Assembly (NCBI RefSeq): GCF_022829295.1
Contig: NZ_JAKSYH010000129.1
Span: forward strand, 1-43,009
Origin: Methylobacterium sp. J-088
GTDB lineage: Bacteria > Pseudomonadota > Alphaproteobacteria > Rhizobiales > Beijerinckiaceae
Length of the DNA stretch: 43,009 nucleotides
Direction: 5' to 3'
The notes below the pieces were generated by a model, which saw nothing but the letters and a program-made list of their open reading frames with translations, was not told where the DNA came from and made no database searches. Positions within the stretch are counted from its first letter, which is position 1; each line of letters begins with the position of its first letter. The translations under genes and the position numbers were made by a program. Below are positions 1 to 8,397 of the stretch, piece after piece.

Positions 1-2
1 TC

Positions 3-140
3 AGCGCCTACAACTTCGCACGCCGCCTGAAGACCCTGCGGGGTCTCACGCCCTACGAGGCCATCTGCAAAGCATGGTCCGCAGAGCCCGGACGCTTCAG
101 ATCAAACCCGCTCCACCAAATGCCGGGACCAAACATCTAG
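3..140 (+). pseudogene. IS481-family transposase, C-terminal end (cut by window edge)
   Basis: The first 138 bases read as an open frame whose 45 residues match the conserved C-terminus of IS481-type DDE transposases (YNFARRLKTLRGLTPYE, then a Trp-x-x-Glu-Pro-x-Arg-Phe stretch and a short Asn/Pro/His tail). Only the tail is in the window, so whether the full gene is intact cannot be judged. The element appears to end at base 135 (...AACA, that is TGTT... on the other strand). The stop codon TAG at 138-140 lies in the adjoining CTAG rather than in the element. The insertion truncates the histidine kinase on the opposite strand. Confidence 0.8.
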
Positions 141-965
141 CAGTGCTGCGCCCGCCGTGCGGATACGCTCGGCATGTTGTCGCGCCCGGGGAGCGAGGTT
201 CGGCTCCTCGCAGAGTAAGTCAGCGTAGCCGATCACCCCGTTGAGGGGTGTCCGGATCTCGTGGCTCATCGAGGCCAGGAACTCGGTTTTGGCTGCGCTG
301 GCTTGCTCCGCCCTCTCGCGAGCCACTTGTTCGCGCAACCGTGCAAGCAAAAATACCCCAAGCAGCGTACAGCCAAGCGCGAGGGCCCCCGTAAGAGCCG
401 CGATAATAGTCGCGGCCTTGATCTGCGCCCCATCAGCGGCCCACAAGCCATTAAGCGCCGCGGTGCTGCGCTCAGTGATCGCACGGGCTACAGCCTCGAT
501 CTCCTCCATGAGGATCTGGCCGGAGCCATTACGCACGATGCGAAGGGCCTCAGTTCCATTGTCATCCGCCATCATCACGGTCTGAGAAAGCTCTACAAGC
601 TTAGAATCTATAAGCTTGTGCAGCTTCTCGACGAGTACACGGCCATCTGCGCCTCGAACCAAGTCGTCAAGCAGATAGAGGTTGCTCCGGGCTCGAGGGA
701 GGCCGCGTTTGTAAGTGGCGAGGTAGCGCTCTTGCCCGGTCAAGAGATAACCGCGCTGGCCTGTCTCAGCAGCACGCACGCTCTCCAGCGTATCGGAAGT
801 AGCGCGCAGCACGCCCGTCAAACGCGCAACCTCGGTCCGGCTATCCGCGAGATTGGCAACGTTCAGTGCGAGCGTTGCCGCACTTGCGAGGGTCAGTAGT
901 AGTGCGGCCAGCAGCGCGCTGGCCCCGACCCCAGCTGCACCAAGTCTATGAATGCGTAAAAGCAA
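102..965 (-). pseudogene. CHASE3-domain sensor histidine kinase, truncated by an IS
   Basis: The N-terminus has a membrane segment (about residues 10-35), followed by an extracytoplasmic CHASE3-like region with the typical [11 protein letters not shown] motif (about 65-180), a second membrane segment (about 185-208), a short linker and the HisKA phospho-acceptor box [15 protein letters not shown] (about 228-242). The frame then runs into the IS end near base 141 and stops at 102. The dimerisation helices are incomplete and the whole ATPase domain is missing, so autophosphorylation should be impossible. The first in-frame start is a TTG at 965 with no convincing ribosome site, so the start is uncertain. 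A downstream piece of the gene may survive beyond the IS, outside this window. Confidence 0.8.
136..141. repeat. Probable IS481 target site (NCTAGN)
   Basis: The six bases after the inferred IS end are TCTAGC. IS481 is known to insert at NCTAGN and to duplicate six bases. The CTAG supplies the transposase stop codon. The matching copy at the far end of the element lies outside the window, so the duplication itself is not shown. Confidence 0.5.
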
Positions 966-1420
966 TTAGAACACTCGGCTATCCAGGGGTCCCTGAGGCT
1001 CATGGCGTTGTGCCCCCCCCCTTAAGTCCAAAAGGTTACGCTAATTCTTCAAGCCTTAGCCGGCAGCCCCTTATCGGATCCTCCCCCCGGCCAATCGGAC
1101 GACGCGACGCAGCCGGGGCGATCAGTTCGGTGGTGCGAAGCCCCCCGCTGGATCGGGCGGTGGCGAGGAGGCCGCACCAAAGGATTCGGAGCTACCGTTC
1201 GTGGGTATGTCCGCTTCGAGGCATTCGCTGTCCAAAAGCGGACCAGCGGCAATCCACCCTTCCCGGATATTCTGGGATGGGTCCAAGCGTCAGTTCGACC
1301 ACTGGCGCGCACGATCAATGCGTTTCGACACGGTCTCGGTCGAAGACGGAACGTCGGCTTCGGGGCAAACGCCCGATTGGTCGCGAAATCGATGGTTTGG
1401 AGGGGCCGAGGAACGCTCGA
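966..1420. other. Intergenic stretch without a recognisable gene
   Basis: This 455-base stretch lies between the 5' end of the broken kinase and the 3' end of the LysR gene. No frame resembles a known protein. It contains a run of C near 1013-1021 and one copy of a dispersed hairpin repeat at 1209-1259. It may be decayed sequence. Confidence 0.5.
1209..1259. repeat. Dispersed ~50-bp hairpin repeat, copy 1
   Basis: Arms GTCCGCTT (1209-1216) and AAGCGGAC (1236-1243) are exact inverted repeats about 26 bases apart, followed by a tail ending in AATCCACCC. Bases 1235-1259 match 8072-8096 at 22 of 25 positions. The copies in this window lie between genes. Confidence 0.5.
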
Positions 1421-2368
1421 TCAGGCACCTGAGGCCCGTAAGCCGGCATCCGCTCGATGAATGTCAGATCGGGAACCCCGCTCGAGCAAGTGATCCCACA
1501 GCCTGTCGGCGGCCTCGTTCCGGCATTCCAGGGACCGGAACAGCCTGATCTCGATGGTTATGTCGAACCGTTCGGGCCCGGCGCGGACGAGAAGCCCGCG
1601 GGCCAGGTCTTCGGCCGCGAGGGTTTGCGGCAGCCACGCGATGCCGTCCCCGTTTCGCGCCATGGTCATGAGCGCCGCCGCGAGGTGGGAGGTGACCGCG
1701 GTGGACGTGTGGCTGTGCTGCCGGTCCCGACAGGCCGCGAGGATGCGTCCGAGGCCCGACGCTTGGCTGTAACCCAGATGGGGGACCGGCGCCGCCGCCG
1801 TTCCGGGAAGCGACCATGACGGACCGTCGTCGGGCCCCGGCACACAGAGCGGCACCAGGACGTCGTCTCCGACGGGAAGGCTCGGGAATCGGTCGGCCTC
1901 GAACCGCGTCCGTGCGTCCGAATGGTAGTGGCAGAGGAGGAAATGTACCTCGCCTGAGAGCAGGATGCCCTCGCAGGCCTCCATGCTGTCCGAGATCAGG
2001 TTGAGGGTGCCGAGCGCTTGCCGCTGCATCACCCCCCGGATCCAGTTCGGGAAGAACGTGAACGACAGGGCGTGGGTCGCCGCAATCGACAGCGTCGCCG
2101 TATCGCGCAGGTCCACTGCCTGCGCGTCGCGCCGGGCGCGTTCCAGGTCCCGCAACAGCGCGTGGGCCGCCGGCTGGAACTCGGCGCCTGCCGGCGTCAG
2201 GGAAGTCCCATGGGCGCCGCGGACGAACAGGGCGGTGCCGACCCAATCCTCCAGGGCGCGGACGCGCCGGCTGAAGGCGGGCTGGGACACGTGCCGAACC
2301 TCGGCCGCGCGCGAGAACGACCTCTGTTCCGCCAAGGCCAGGAAGTCCTTGAGCCAATCCAGGTCCAT
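1421..2368 (-). CDS. LysR-family transcriptional regulator (likely of tartrate genes)
   Basis: A 315-residue LysR-type regulator. The N-terminal helix-turn-helix begins MDLDWLKDFLALAEQRSFSR and continues with the family signature (AAEV..VSQPAFSRRVRALEDWVGTALFVR), followed by a LysR substrate-binding domain to the end. Length is normal for the family. The start at 2368 was chosen because LysR proteins begin a few residues before this helix; an ATG four codons upstream is possible. The gene is divergent from the DctA-type carrier and D-tartrate dehydratase genes, the classic arrangement for a LysR regulator controlling its neighbours. The inducer is inferred to be tartrate or a related C4 acid. 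Confidence 0.9.
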   Translation of the reverse strand: MDLDWLKDFLALAEQRSFSRAAEVRHVSQPAFSRRVRALEDWVGTALFVRGAHGTSLTPAGAEFQPAAHALLRDLERARRDAQAVDLRDTATLSIAATHALSFTFFPNWIRGVMQRQALGTLNLISDSMEACEGILLSGEVHFLLCHYHSDARTRFEADRFPSLPVGDDVLVPLCVPGPDDGPSWSLPGTAAAPVPHLGYSQASGLGRILAACRDRQHSHTSTAVTSHLAAALMTMARNGDGIAWLPQTLAAEDLARGLLVRAGPERFDITIEIRLFRSLECRNEAADRLWDHLLERGSRSDIHRADAGLRASGA

Positions 2369-2372
2369 GCCC

Positions 2373-2396
2373 AATACCATCCACGCATAGCGTATT
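2373..2396. promoter_or_regulatory. Possible LysR operator
   Basis: An interrupted dyad AATAC-N14-GTATT lies in the divergent spacer, immediately upstream of the LysR start and about 115 bases before the transporter. LysR proteins usually bind such dyads near their own promoter. The spacing is longer than the classic T-N11-A box, so this is only a candidate. Confidence 0.25.
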
Positions 2397-2511
2397 CCGA
2401 ACATGGCATTGGCCCCGCGAGGGTGTCCAGGCTTATGCATCCCCCAAAGCCCCCGCCAGAGGGGCTTCGTATTCCGTCGAGCGACCGGCGGCGAAGGGGA
2501 GGAGACACGCC

Positions 2512-3843
2512 ATGAAATCATGGTTCGGCCGTCTTTATATCCAGGTCTTCATCGCCATCGTCTTCGGCGCCCTGGTCGGTTATTTCCTGCCGGACGTCGG
2601 CATTACGCTGCAGCCCCTCGCCGACGGCTTCATCAAGCTGATCAAGATGCTGCTCGCGCCGGTGATCTTCGGCACCATCGTCGTCGGCATCGCCAAGATG
2701 GGCAGCATGAAAGAGGTCGGTCGCATCGGCGTGCGGGCGCTCCTCTACTTCGAGGTCGTCTCGACCCTGGCGCTGGTCATCGGCCTCGTCGTCGTGAACG
2801 TGATGCGGCCCGGCGTCGGCATGAACATCGACGCCTCGCACATCAACGGCAGCGCCATCGCGGGCTACGCCAAGACGGCTGAGGCCCAGCCCGGCCTCGT
2901 CGGCTTCCTGATGGATATCATCCCGACGACGATGGTGGATGCGTTCGCCAAGGGGGCGATGCTGCAGATCATCCTGGTCTCGGTGCTGCTGGGCCTCGCC
3001 CTGGTGCAGGCGGGCGAGCGCGGCAAGCCCGTGGTCGTCGTCGTCGACAGCTTGCTCGACGCCTTGTTCCGCATCGTCGCGATGGTCATGCGGCTCGCAC
3101 CCGTCGGGGCCGGAGCCGGCGTCGCCTTCACCATAGGCAAGTATGGCCTCGCCACCGTCTGGTCGCTCGCCTACCTCATGCTCGGGGTCTACGTGACCTC
3201 GATCCTGTTCATCGGCCTCGTGCTCGGCTCGGTCTGCGCCTGGAACGGGTTCCCGCTCATCAAGGTCCTTGGCTACTTCAAAGACGAGATCCTCATCACC
3301 TTTGGCTCCTGCTCCACCGAAGCCGTGTTGCCGCGCATGCTGGCCAAGCTGGAGCGCCTCGGCTGCGAGAAGTCGGTGGTCGGGTTGGTGCTTCCGACCG
3401 GCTACACCTTCAACGCCGACGGCACCTGCATTTACCTGACCATGGCGGCGATCTTCGTCGCCCAGGCCACCAACACCCCGCTCGGGATCGGCGACCAGCT
3501 CGTGGTGCTCGGCGTGCTGTTGCTGACCTCGAAGGGGTCGGCCGGCGTGGCCGGCGCCGGGTTCGTCACGCTCGCCGCGACGCTGTCGAGCATCCACACC
3601 GTCCCGGTCGCCGGCCTCGTCCTCCTGCTCGGCGTCGACCGCTTCATGAACGAGGCGCGGGCGGTGACCAACCTGATCGGCAACGCGGTGGCGACCATCG
3701 TCGTCGCGAAGTGGGAGGGTGCCTTCGACTTGGCCAAGGCCGAGGACGCCTATCGCAACCGGGCGGAGGTCGCCGCCGAGGGCCCCGTTCCCGAGACCGA
3801 AGCCGGACCCGCCCTGCCCATCCCCGTGCCGGAGGCGTCGTAA
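2512..3843 (+). CDS. dctA: DctA-type C4-dicarboxylate (probably tartrate)/cation symporter
   Basis: A 443-residue member of the dicarboxylate/amino acid:cation symporter (DAACS) family. It is an inner-membrane protein with eight or so hydrophobic helices starting at residue 8. Family hallmarks include the motif FIKLIKMLLAPVIFGTIVVG (about 43-62), a serine-rich re-entrant loop (FGSCSTEAVLPRM, about 264-276) and the helix-8 signature with PTGYTFNADGT (about 292-302). The C-terminus is a short proline- and glutamate-rich tail. A clear ribosome site (ggggaggag) precedes the ATG. The gene is followed 56 bases later by D-tartrate dehydratase, so its physiological substrate is inferred to be tartrate rather than, or as well as, succinate, malate or fumarate. 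Confidence 0.9.
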   Translation: MKSWFGRLYIQVFIAIVFGALVGYFLPDVGITLQPLADGFIKLIKMLLAPVIFGTIVVGIAKMGSMKEVGRIGVRALLYFEVVSTLALVIGLVVVNVMRPGVGMNIDASHINGSAIAGYAKTAEAQPGLVGFLMDIIPTTMVDAFAKGAMLQIILVSVLLGLALVQAGERGKPVVVVVDSLLDALFRIVAMVMRLAPVGAGAGVAFTIGKYGLATVWSLAYLMLGVYVTSILFIGLVLGSVCAWNGFPLIKVLGYFKDEILITFGSCSTEAVLPRMLAKLERLGCEKSVVGLVLPTGYTFNADGTCIYLTMAAIFVAQATNTPLGIGDQLVVLGVLLLTSKGSAGVAGAGFVTLAATLSSIHTVPVAGLVLLLGVDRFMNEARAVTNLIGNAVATIVVAKWEGAFDLAKAEDAYRNRAEVAAEGPVPETEAGPALPIPVPEAS

Positions 3844-3899
3844 GCCCCGGCCGTCCCGAACCCCTTTTTTAACCCGCCCCGAACTTGAGGAGAGCACCC

Positions 3900-5063
3900 A
3901 TGCGCATCGTCGACGTCTGCGAGGTCACCAAGCCGATCTCGTCCCCCATCCGCAACGCCTACATCGACTTCACGAAGATGACAGCGAGCCTCGTGGCCGT
4001 GGTCACCGACGTCGAGCGAGAGGGGCGCCGGGTGGTCGGCTACGGCTTCAACTCGAACGGTCGCTACGGCCAGGGCGGCCTGATCCGCGAGCGGTTCAAG
4101 AACCGCATCCTGGAGGCCGACCCGAAGAGTGTCCTCAATGAGGTCGGCGACAACCTCGACCCGCACAAGCTGTGGGCCGCGATGATGACCAACGAGAAGC
4201 CCGGCGGCCACGGCGAGCGCTCGGTGGCGGTGGGCACCCTCGACATGGCGATCTGGGACGCGACCGCGAAGATCGCAGGCAAGCCGCTGTTCCGAATGCT
4301 CGCCGAGCAGAAGGGCATCGAGGCCAATCCGCGTGTGTTCGTCTACGCGGCCGGCGGTTACTACTACCCGGGCAAGGATTACGGTGCCCTACGGGCCGAG
4401 ATGCGCGGCTATCTGGACCGCGGCTACAACGTCGTGAAGATGAAGATCGGCGGCGCGCCCATCGACGAGGACCAGCGCCGCATCGAGGCGGTGCTGAAGG
4501 AGATCGAGGGGCAGGCGCAACTCGCGGTGGACGTGAACGGTCGGTTCGACCTGGAGACCGCCATTGCCTACGCCAAGATGCTGCGGGAGTACCCGCTGTT
4601 CTGGTACGAGGAGGTCGGGGACCCGCTCGACTATGCCCTGCAGGCGGCGCTGTCGGAGTTCTATCCGGGCCCGATGGCGACCGGCGAGAACCTGTTCTCG
4701 CACCAGGACGCCCGCAACCTCCTGCGCTACGGCGGCCTGCGGCCGGATCGCGACTGGCTGCAGTTCGACTGCGCCCTGTCCTACGGTCTCGTCGAGTACC
4801 TACGCACCCTCGACGTGCTGCACCAGTTCGGCTGGTCGCCGTCCCGCTGCATTCCGCACGGCGGACACCAGATGTCGCTCAATATCGCGGCGGGTCTCGG
4901 GCTCGGCGGCAATGAGAGCTACCCGGACCTGTTCCAGCCCTACGGCGGCTTCCCGGACGGGGTGAAGGTCGAGGACGGGCACATCGTCATGCCCGAGCTT
5001 CCCGGCATCGGCTTCGAGGGCAAGTCCGACCTGATCAAGGTCATGCGCGAGCTCGCGGAGTAG
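3900..5063 (+). CDS. tarD: D-tartrate dehydratase (enolase superfamily)
   Basis: A 387-residue protein of the mandelate racemase/enolase superfamily that dehydrates D-tartrate to oxaloacetate with Mg2+. Residue positions match the characterised Bradyrhizobium TarD (389 residues) with a constant offset of two. Present are the KMK motif with K180 and K182, metal ligands D211, E237 and E263, H320 as general acid/base, and K100 where TarD has its active-site lysine. The capping domain covers about 1-130 and the barrel about 140-370. The start at 3900 is preceded by a good ribosome site (gaggagag). Together with the upstream carrier and LysR regulator it forms a tartrate-use module feeding the TCA cycle. 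Confidence 0.9.
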   Translation: MRIVDVCEVTKPISSPIRNAYIDFTKMTASLVAVVTDVEREGRRVVGYGFNSNGRYGQGGLIRERFKNRILEADPKSVLNEVGDNLDPHKLWAAMMTNEKPGGHGERSVAVGTLDMAIWDATAKIAGKPLFRMLAEQKGIEANPRVFVYAAGGYYYPGKDYGALRAEMRGYLDRGYNVVKMKIGGAPIDEDQRRIEAVLKEIEGQAQLAVDVNGRFDLETAIAYAKMLREYPLFWYEEVGDPLDYALQAALSEFYPGPMATGENLFSHQDARNLLRYGGLRPDRDWLQFDCALSYGLVEYLRTLDVLHQFGWSPSRCIPHGGHQMSLNIAAGLGLGGNESYPDLFQPYGGFPDGVKVEDGHIVMPELPGIGFEGKSDLIKVMRELAE

Positions 5064-5163
5064 GCACTGCAGGCCGGGACGTGTCGAAGGGAGCGGCTCG
5101 GCTTGCCGGACGCCAGTGACCAGCGCCATCCCGGCTGACGAGGGCCGAGACGGCGCCCAGCCG

Positions 5164-5340
5164 CTATCCCAGCACGGACGACGCATCCCTGACGACCTCG
5201 ACGCGTCCATCCCGGTCATGGCCGCCCACGAGCGACCAGAGGTGCTCCGCGCCCAGGATTTGCCGGGCCCGCGGTAGGTAGAGGCATATCTCGACCGGGA
5301 TGTCGCCGTTAGGACGGGCGACACGCACCAACCGGCCACT
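5164..5340 (-). pseudogene. Short gene remnant of unknown family
   Basis: A frame of about 55 codons ends with TAG at 5164-5166. Its product contains a protein-like segment (VEICLYLPRARQILGAEHLW followed by SLVGGHDRDGRVEVVRDA), and an in-frame TGA lies just upstream. I do not recognise the family. It may be a degraded 3' end or a small gene. The rest of the 5064-5550 spacer shows no gene, only hairpin-repeat fragments. Confidence 0.25.
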
Positions 5341-5341
5341 G

Positions 5342-5375
5342 GCCGCTTCGGAGGCGCCTCACCGGGAAAGCGGAC
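5342..5375. repeat. Dispersed hairpin repeat, degenerate copy
   Basis: GCCGCTT near 5342 and AAGCGGAC at 5368-5375 repeat the arm sequences and the roughly 26-base spacing seen at 1209-1259. A further lone arm (AAGCGGAC) lies at 5498-5505. Confidence 0.35.
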
Positions 5376-5550
5376 GGTCCGATAACGACCCAACCCAGCC
5401 ACCCGGACCACCGCCGGCTCTCCTCCAAAGCGGCCGTGCGTCAGACTTCCGGCAACTTCGGCTCGGGGTGGCAACCGGACCCTGACCGTTCGGCCAGAAG
5501 CGGACGTTTCGCCCCCGGTCTGACGGGACCACGGTCGACAGCTGATACTA

Positions 5551-7650
5551 CTACTGACCGATGATCCGCTTGCGGCGCTGCCAAGTCGAGACCTTACGCA
5601 GAAGGCGCGAAAGCTGCTCGACCGAGTAGGGCTTGTGCAGCAGCTCGAAACCGAAGGTGCCATTCTGCGCCAGGACGTGACTGTATCCTGAGGCGAGGAG
5701 GACTGGCAGGTCATGATAAAGGCGACGGATCTCCTGCCCCAGCTCGATGCCATTCATGCCCGGCATCATCACGTCCGAGAACACTACATCGAAGCGATCG
5801 GCGTCCTTTGCCAACTCGGCCAACGCCTCCTCAGAGTTGCCTGCCAGCACAGGTACATAGCCGAGATCGCTGAGTGTTTGGACCGCGAAGGTGCCGACCG
5901 CAGCATTGTCCTCGACCACCAGGACGCAGGTACCGTGACCATCTACCAGAGCAGGCGGCTCGTGGTCGGTCATAGTTGAGGCAGGGGCGGCCACACGGGG
6001 CAAATAGAGCGTGAACGTGGTGCCGTGACCGACCTTGCTATCGACGGTGATCTCGCCGCCTGATTGCTTGGCGAAGCCGAACACCTGGCTCAGGCCGAGC
6101 CCCGTGCCCTGCCCGACAGCCTTGGTGGTGAAGAACGGCTCGAAGATCTGCTCCAGATGTTCGGCGGTAATGCCGCAGTCGGTGTCGGTGACCGTGATCG
6201 CGACGAAATCGCCATCGACGGCTGCGTGCTGATGAGCCGCTGGCATCCGCTGAACTGCACCAACGCGGATAGTCAACCGACCCTCGCCGCTCATGGCGTC
6301 GCGAGCGTTCACGACCATGTTGACCAGTGCGGTATCAAATTGGCTCGGATCGGCATCGACGAAGCAGCTTTGCTCTGGCAACTCGGTCACGATTGCAATC
6401 CGTGCTCCAGTAAGCGTCCCCATCATGTCGGAGAGTGCACGCACGCTATCACAGGCGGCGAAAACCTCGGGCTTGAGCGCCTGCCGCCTCGCGAATGCGA
6501 GCAGTTGCCCGGTTAGCTTGGCGGCGCGGTCCACGGTGTCGGAGATTGCCGCAACGTACCGTTGCCGGCGAGTATCCGCCAGGTCGGGCCGTTTCAGCAG
6601 GTCAGTGGACGATTTGATAACGGTGAGCAGGTTGTTGAAGTCATGGGCGACGCCGCCCGTGAGCTGGCCGATAGCCTCAAGCTTCTGAGACTGACGCAGA
6701 GCCTCCTGCGTGGTCGCAAGCGCCTCCTGTGCCCGCACGCGCTCCGACACATCACGGGCGACGTGGAACGCGCCGAAGATCGTCCCCTCCTCATCAATGA
6801 GCGGCGAGTAGGTGATCTCCCACGTCGGCTGCTCGTGGTCCGGATCACCGAACACCTCGATCACGGAGAAACTTTCTCCAGCCAGCGCCCGCTCCATGAG
6901 CGCCCGCAGGGTCTGCGCCTGATCAGGAGGGAAGAAGTCGGGCAGGAGGTCACCGGATCGCTGGTGCCGCCCCATGACGCGCTGAAAGGCCGTATCATGG
7001 GCCTTGTTGAACCCAATCACCCGCAGGTGGTGGTCGTAGGCCAGGATCGGTGCGCGATCGGACTGGACGATGTTGCCGAATAGGCGCAGCGCCTGCGTGC
7101 GGTCTTGGACCAACTTTTCAAGCGTTTCGTTTGCCTCACGCAAACGCCGTTCGGTCAGGACCTGAGTGGTGGTTTCCGTGCAAGCGACGAGCACGCCGCC
7201 GATGTCGTTGACGGCTCCCTCGGCATCGATCGGGCTGTAGCTGTAGGTCCAGTAGACGTCTTCGTGCCGGCCATCGCGAGTGATTGGGATGAGATGGTTC
7301 TCGTTCCAGGTCGCTCCATGCCCGGCCGTGACCTGCTCGATCTGAGGCCCGATGATGTCCCAAATCTCGGCCCACACCTCCCTTGCTGGGCAACCGAGTG
7401 ATGAGGGATGCCGCTCGTTCCCGATCGATGCTCGGTAGGCATCATTGTAGAAGCACAGGCTGTCCTCCCCCCAGAACACGTACATCGGGTGTCCCGTGTT
7501 GAGGATGAGGCGAAGTGCGGTTCGGAGGGCTTGAGGCCACGAGGCGACAGGTCCCAAAGACGTCGATAACCAATCGTGGGCACGGATCAGCGCGCCCATC
7601 TCCCCGCCGCCTGCGAGGAATGCGACTTCCCGACCTACCGCTTCAACCAC
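5551..7650 (-). CDS. Hybrid PAS histidine kinase/response regulator
   Basis: A 699-residue soluble hybrid kinase. No membrane segment is visible, so it should sense a cytoplasmic signal. Two PAS-like regions (about 30-165 and 190-305) are joined by a coiled coil (about 165-190). They are followed by a HisKA box with phospho-acceptor H336 (AIGQLTGGVAHDFNNLL), an HATPase domain with N448 and G-boxes (DTDCGIT, GTGLGLS), and a C-terminal receiver domain with D580/D581 and phospho-acceptor D626 (FSDVMMPGMNG). No DNA-binding output domain is present, so phosphate must pass to a separate partner. The GTG at 7650 has a ribosome-like GAGG seven bases upstream and overlaps the ParD-like gene by 8 bases. 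An ATG at 7599 is the alternative start. Confidence 0.9.
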   Translation of the reverse strand: MVEAVGREVAFLAGGGEMGALIRAHDWLSTSLGPVASWPQALRTALRLILNTGHPMYVFWGEDSLCFYNDAYRASIGNERHPSSLGCPAREVWAEIWDIIGPQIEQVTAGHGATWNENHLIPITRDGRHEDVYWTYSYSPIDAEGAVNDIGGVLVACTETTTQVLTERRLREANETLEKLVQDRTQALRLFGNIVQSDRAPILAYDHHLRVIGFNKAHDTAFQRVMGRHQRSGDLLPDFFPPDQAQTLRALMERALAGESFSVIEVFGDPDHEQPTWEITYSPLIDEEGTIFGAFHVARDVSERVRAQEALATTQEALRQSQKLEAIGQLTGGVAHDFNNLLTVIKSSTDLLKRPDLADTRRQRYVAAISDTVDRAAKLTGQLLAFARRQALKPEVFAACDSVRALSDMMGTLTGARIAIVTELPEQSCFVDADPSQFDTALVNMVVNARDAMSGEGRLTIRVGAVQRMPAAHQHAAVDGDFVAITVTDTDCGITAEHLEQIFEPFFTTKAVGQGTGLGLSQVFGFAKQSGGEITVDSKVGHGTTFTLYLPRVAAPASTMTDHEPPALVDGHGTCVLVVEDNAAVGTFAVQTLSDLGYVPVLAGNSEEALAELAKDADRFDVVFSDVMMPGMNGIELGQEIRRLYHDLPVLLASGYSHVLAQNGTFGFELLHKPYSVEQLSRLLRKVSTWQRRKRIIGQ

Positions 7651-7840
7651 GGTCTGCCTCGCGATGCGCGGTCGTGTTCCTAATTACGGCGAGAGTTGCT
7701 GCTTCATCGCGCTCCAGCAGGCGGAGTGCGGAGCGCAAAACCTCACTGATGCTTCGGTAGCGACCGGAAGCCAGGAAGGCGCGCAGCAGCACGTCTTGTT
7801 CCGGGGTGATCGAGACGGTGACGGTTCTGCGCACGGACAT
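7643..7840 (-). CDS. ParD-like ribbon-helix-helix antitoxin, without a partner toxin
   Basis: A 65-residue protein with an N-terminal strand (RRTVTVSITPEQDVLLRAFL) and the RHH helix pair typical of ParD/CopG antitoxins (SGRYRSISEVLRSALRLLERDEA). ParD proteins are usually 80-95 residues, so the toxin-binding tail is short. The expected ParE gene should follow immediately. Instead the stop codon overlaps the start of the hybrid histidine kinase, and no ParE-like frame is visible on either side. It is either an antitoxin left after toxin loss or an RHH repressor now serving the kinase gene. Confidence 0.7.
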   Translation of the reverse strand: MSVRRTVTVSITPEQDVLLRAFLASGRYRSISEVLRSALRLLERDEAATLAVIRNTTAHREADRG

Positions 7841-8046
7841 AAGCGCGCTTTGCCTCTTAAGATTTTTCCTTACAAGCGCATCGTGGTCACAGCAGGGGAT
7901 TTGATCGCCGTCGAGATCATTGATCGATCTGCCACCCAGAATGGGGGCTCATCACCCATTCCCGCCGTATGTCTCTGCTCATCTGGCTGCTTGCAAGCAG
8001 ACGTTCCGAGGGTCTGTGAAGGGTCGTGTGCGGGCGCGGTGGTGAT

Positions 8047-8096
8047 GTCCGCTCTTATGCATGGCCGCCCGAAAGCGGACTGGCGGAAATCCACCC
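8047..8096. repeat. Dispersed ~50-bp hairpin repeat, copy 2
   Basis: Arms GTCCGCT (8047) and AAGCGGAC (8073-8080) are followed by a tail ending in AATCCACCC, in the same orientation as the copy at 1209-1259. Confidence 0.5.
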
Positions 8097-8142
8097 AACA
8101 CAGACGTCCAGGGGCACCGATGAGCGAGACCGGAAGCGGCTT

Positions 8143-8177
8143 GTCCGCTTCCATGTGTGGCCATGGCAAGAGCGGAC
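8143..8177. repeat. Dispersed hairpin repeat, copy 3 (no tail match)
   Basis: GTCCGCTT (8143-8150) and AGCGGAC (8171-8177) have the same arm spacing as the other copies, but the tail has diverged. Confidence 0.4.
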
Positions 8178-8397
8178 GGCCCTTCTCCCGAAGACTCACG
8201 CAACAGCATGCTTTCGGTCTGTATGGGATTTGAATGGCCCGATGCAGGCAGCTCGCGGAGCCTCATCAGCAGCGTGAGCCAGATCCGACCTCGTTTTGTG
8301 ATTTGGCTTTCCAGCAAGGATTTGCTCTGCCTTTGCCGCGGACGCAACGTCCCATCACAGCTTCAGGCACGCGGCGCTGCGCCGACATGGGGGACGC

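Larger units (their letters stand above)
7841..8397. other. Spacer with hairpin repeats, no gene seen
   Basis: This 557-base divergent spacer lies between the ParD/kinase pair and the first selenium-island operon. No frame looks like a protein. It carries two copies of the dispersed GTCCGCTT...AAGCGGAC repeat. It must contain the promoters of both flanking operons, but no convincing -35/-10 pair could be picked by eye. Confidence 0.5.

Noticed and set aside
2518..3897. A 459-codon frame antisense to the DctA-type carrier
   Set aside because: It is a low-complexity Asp/His/Gly-rich shadow; the carrier gene has a ribosome site and family motifs.
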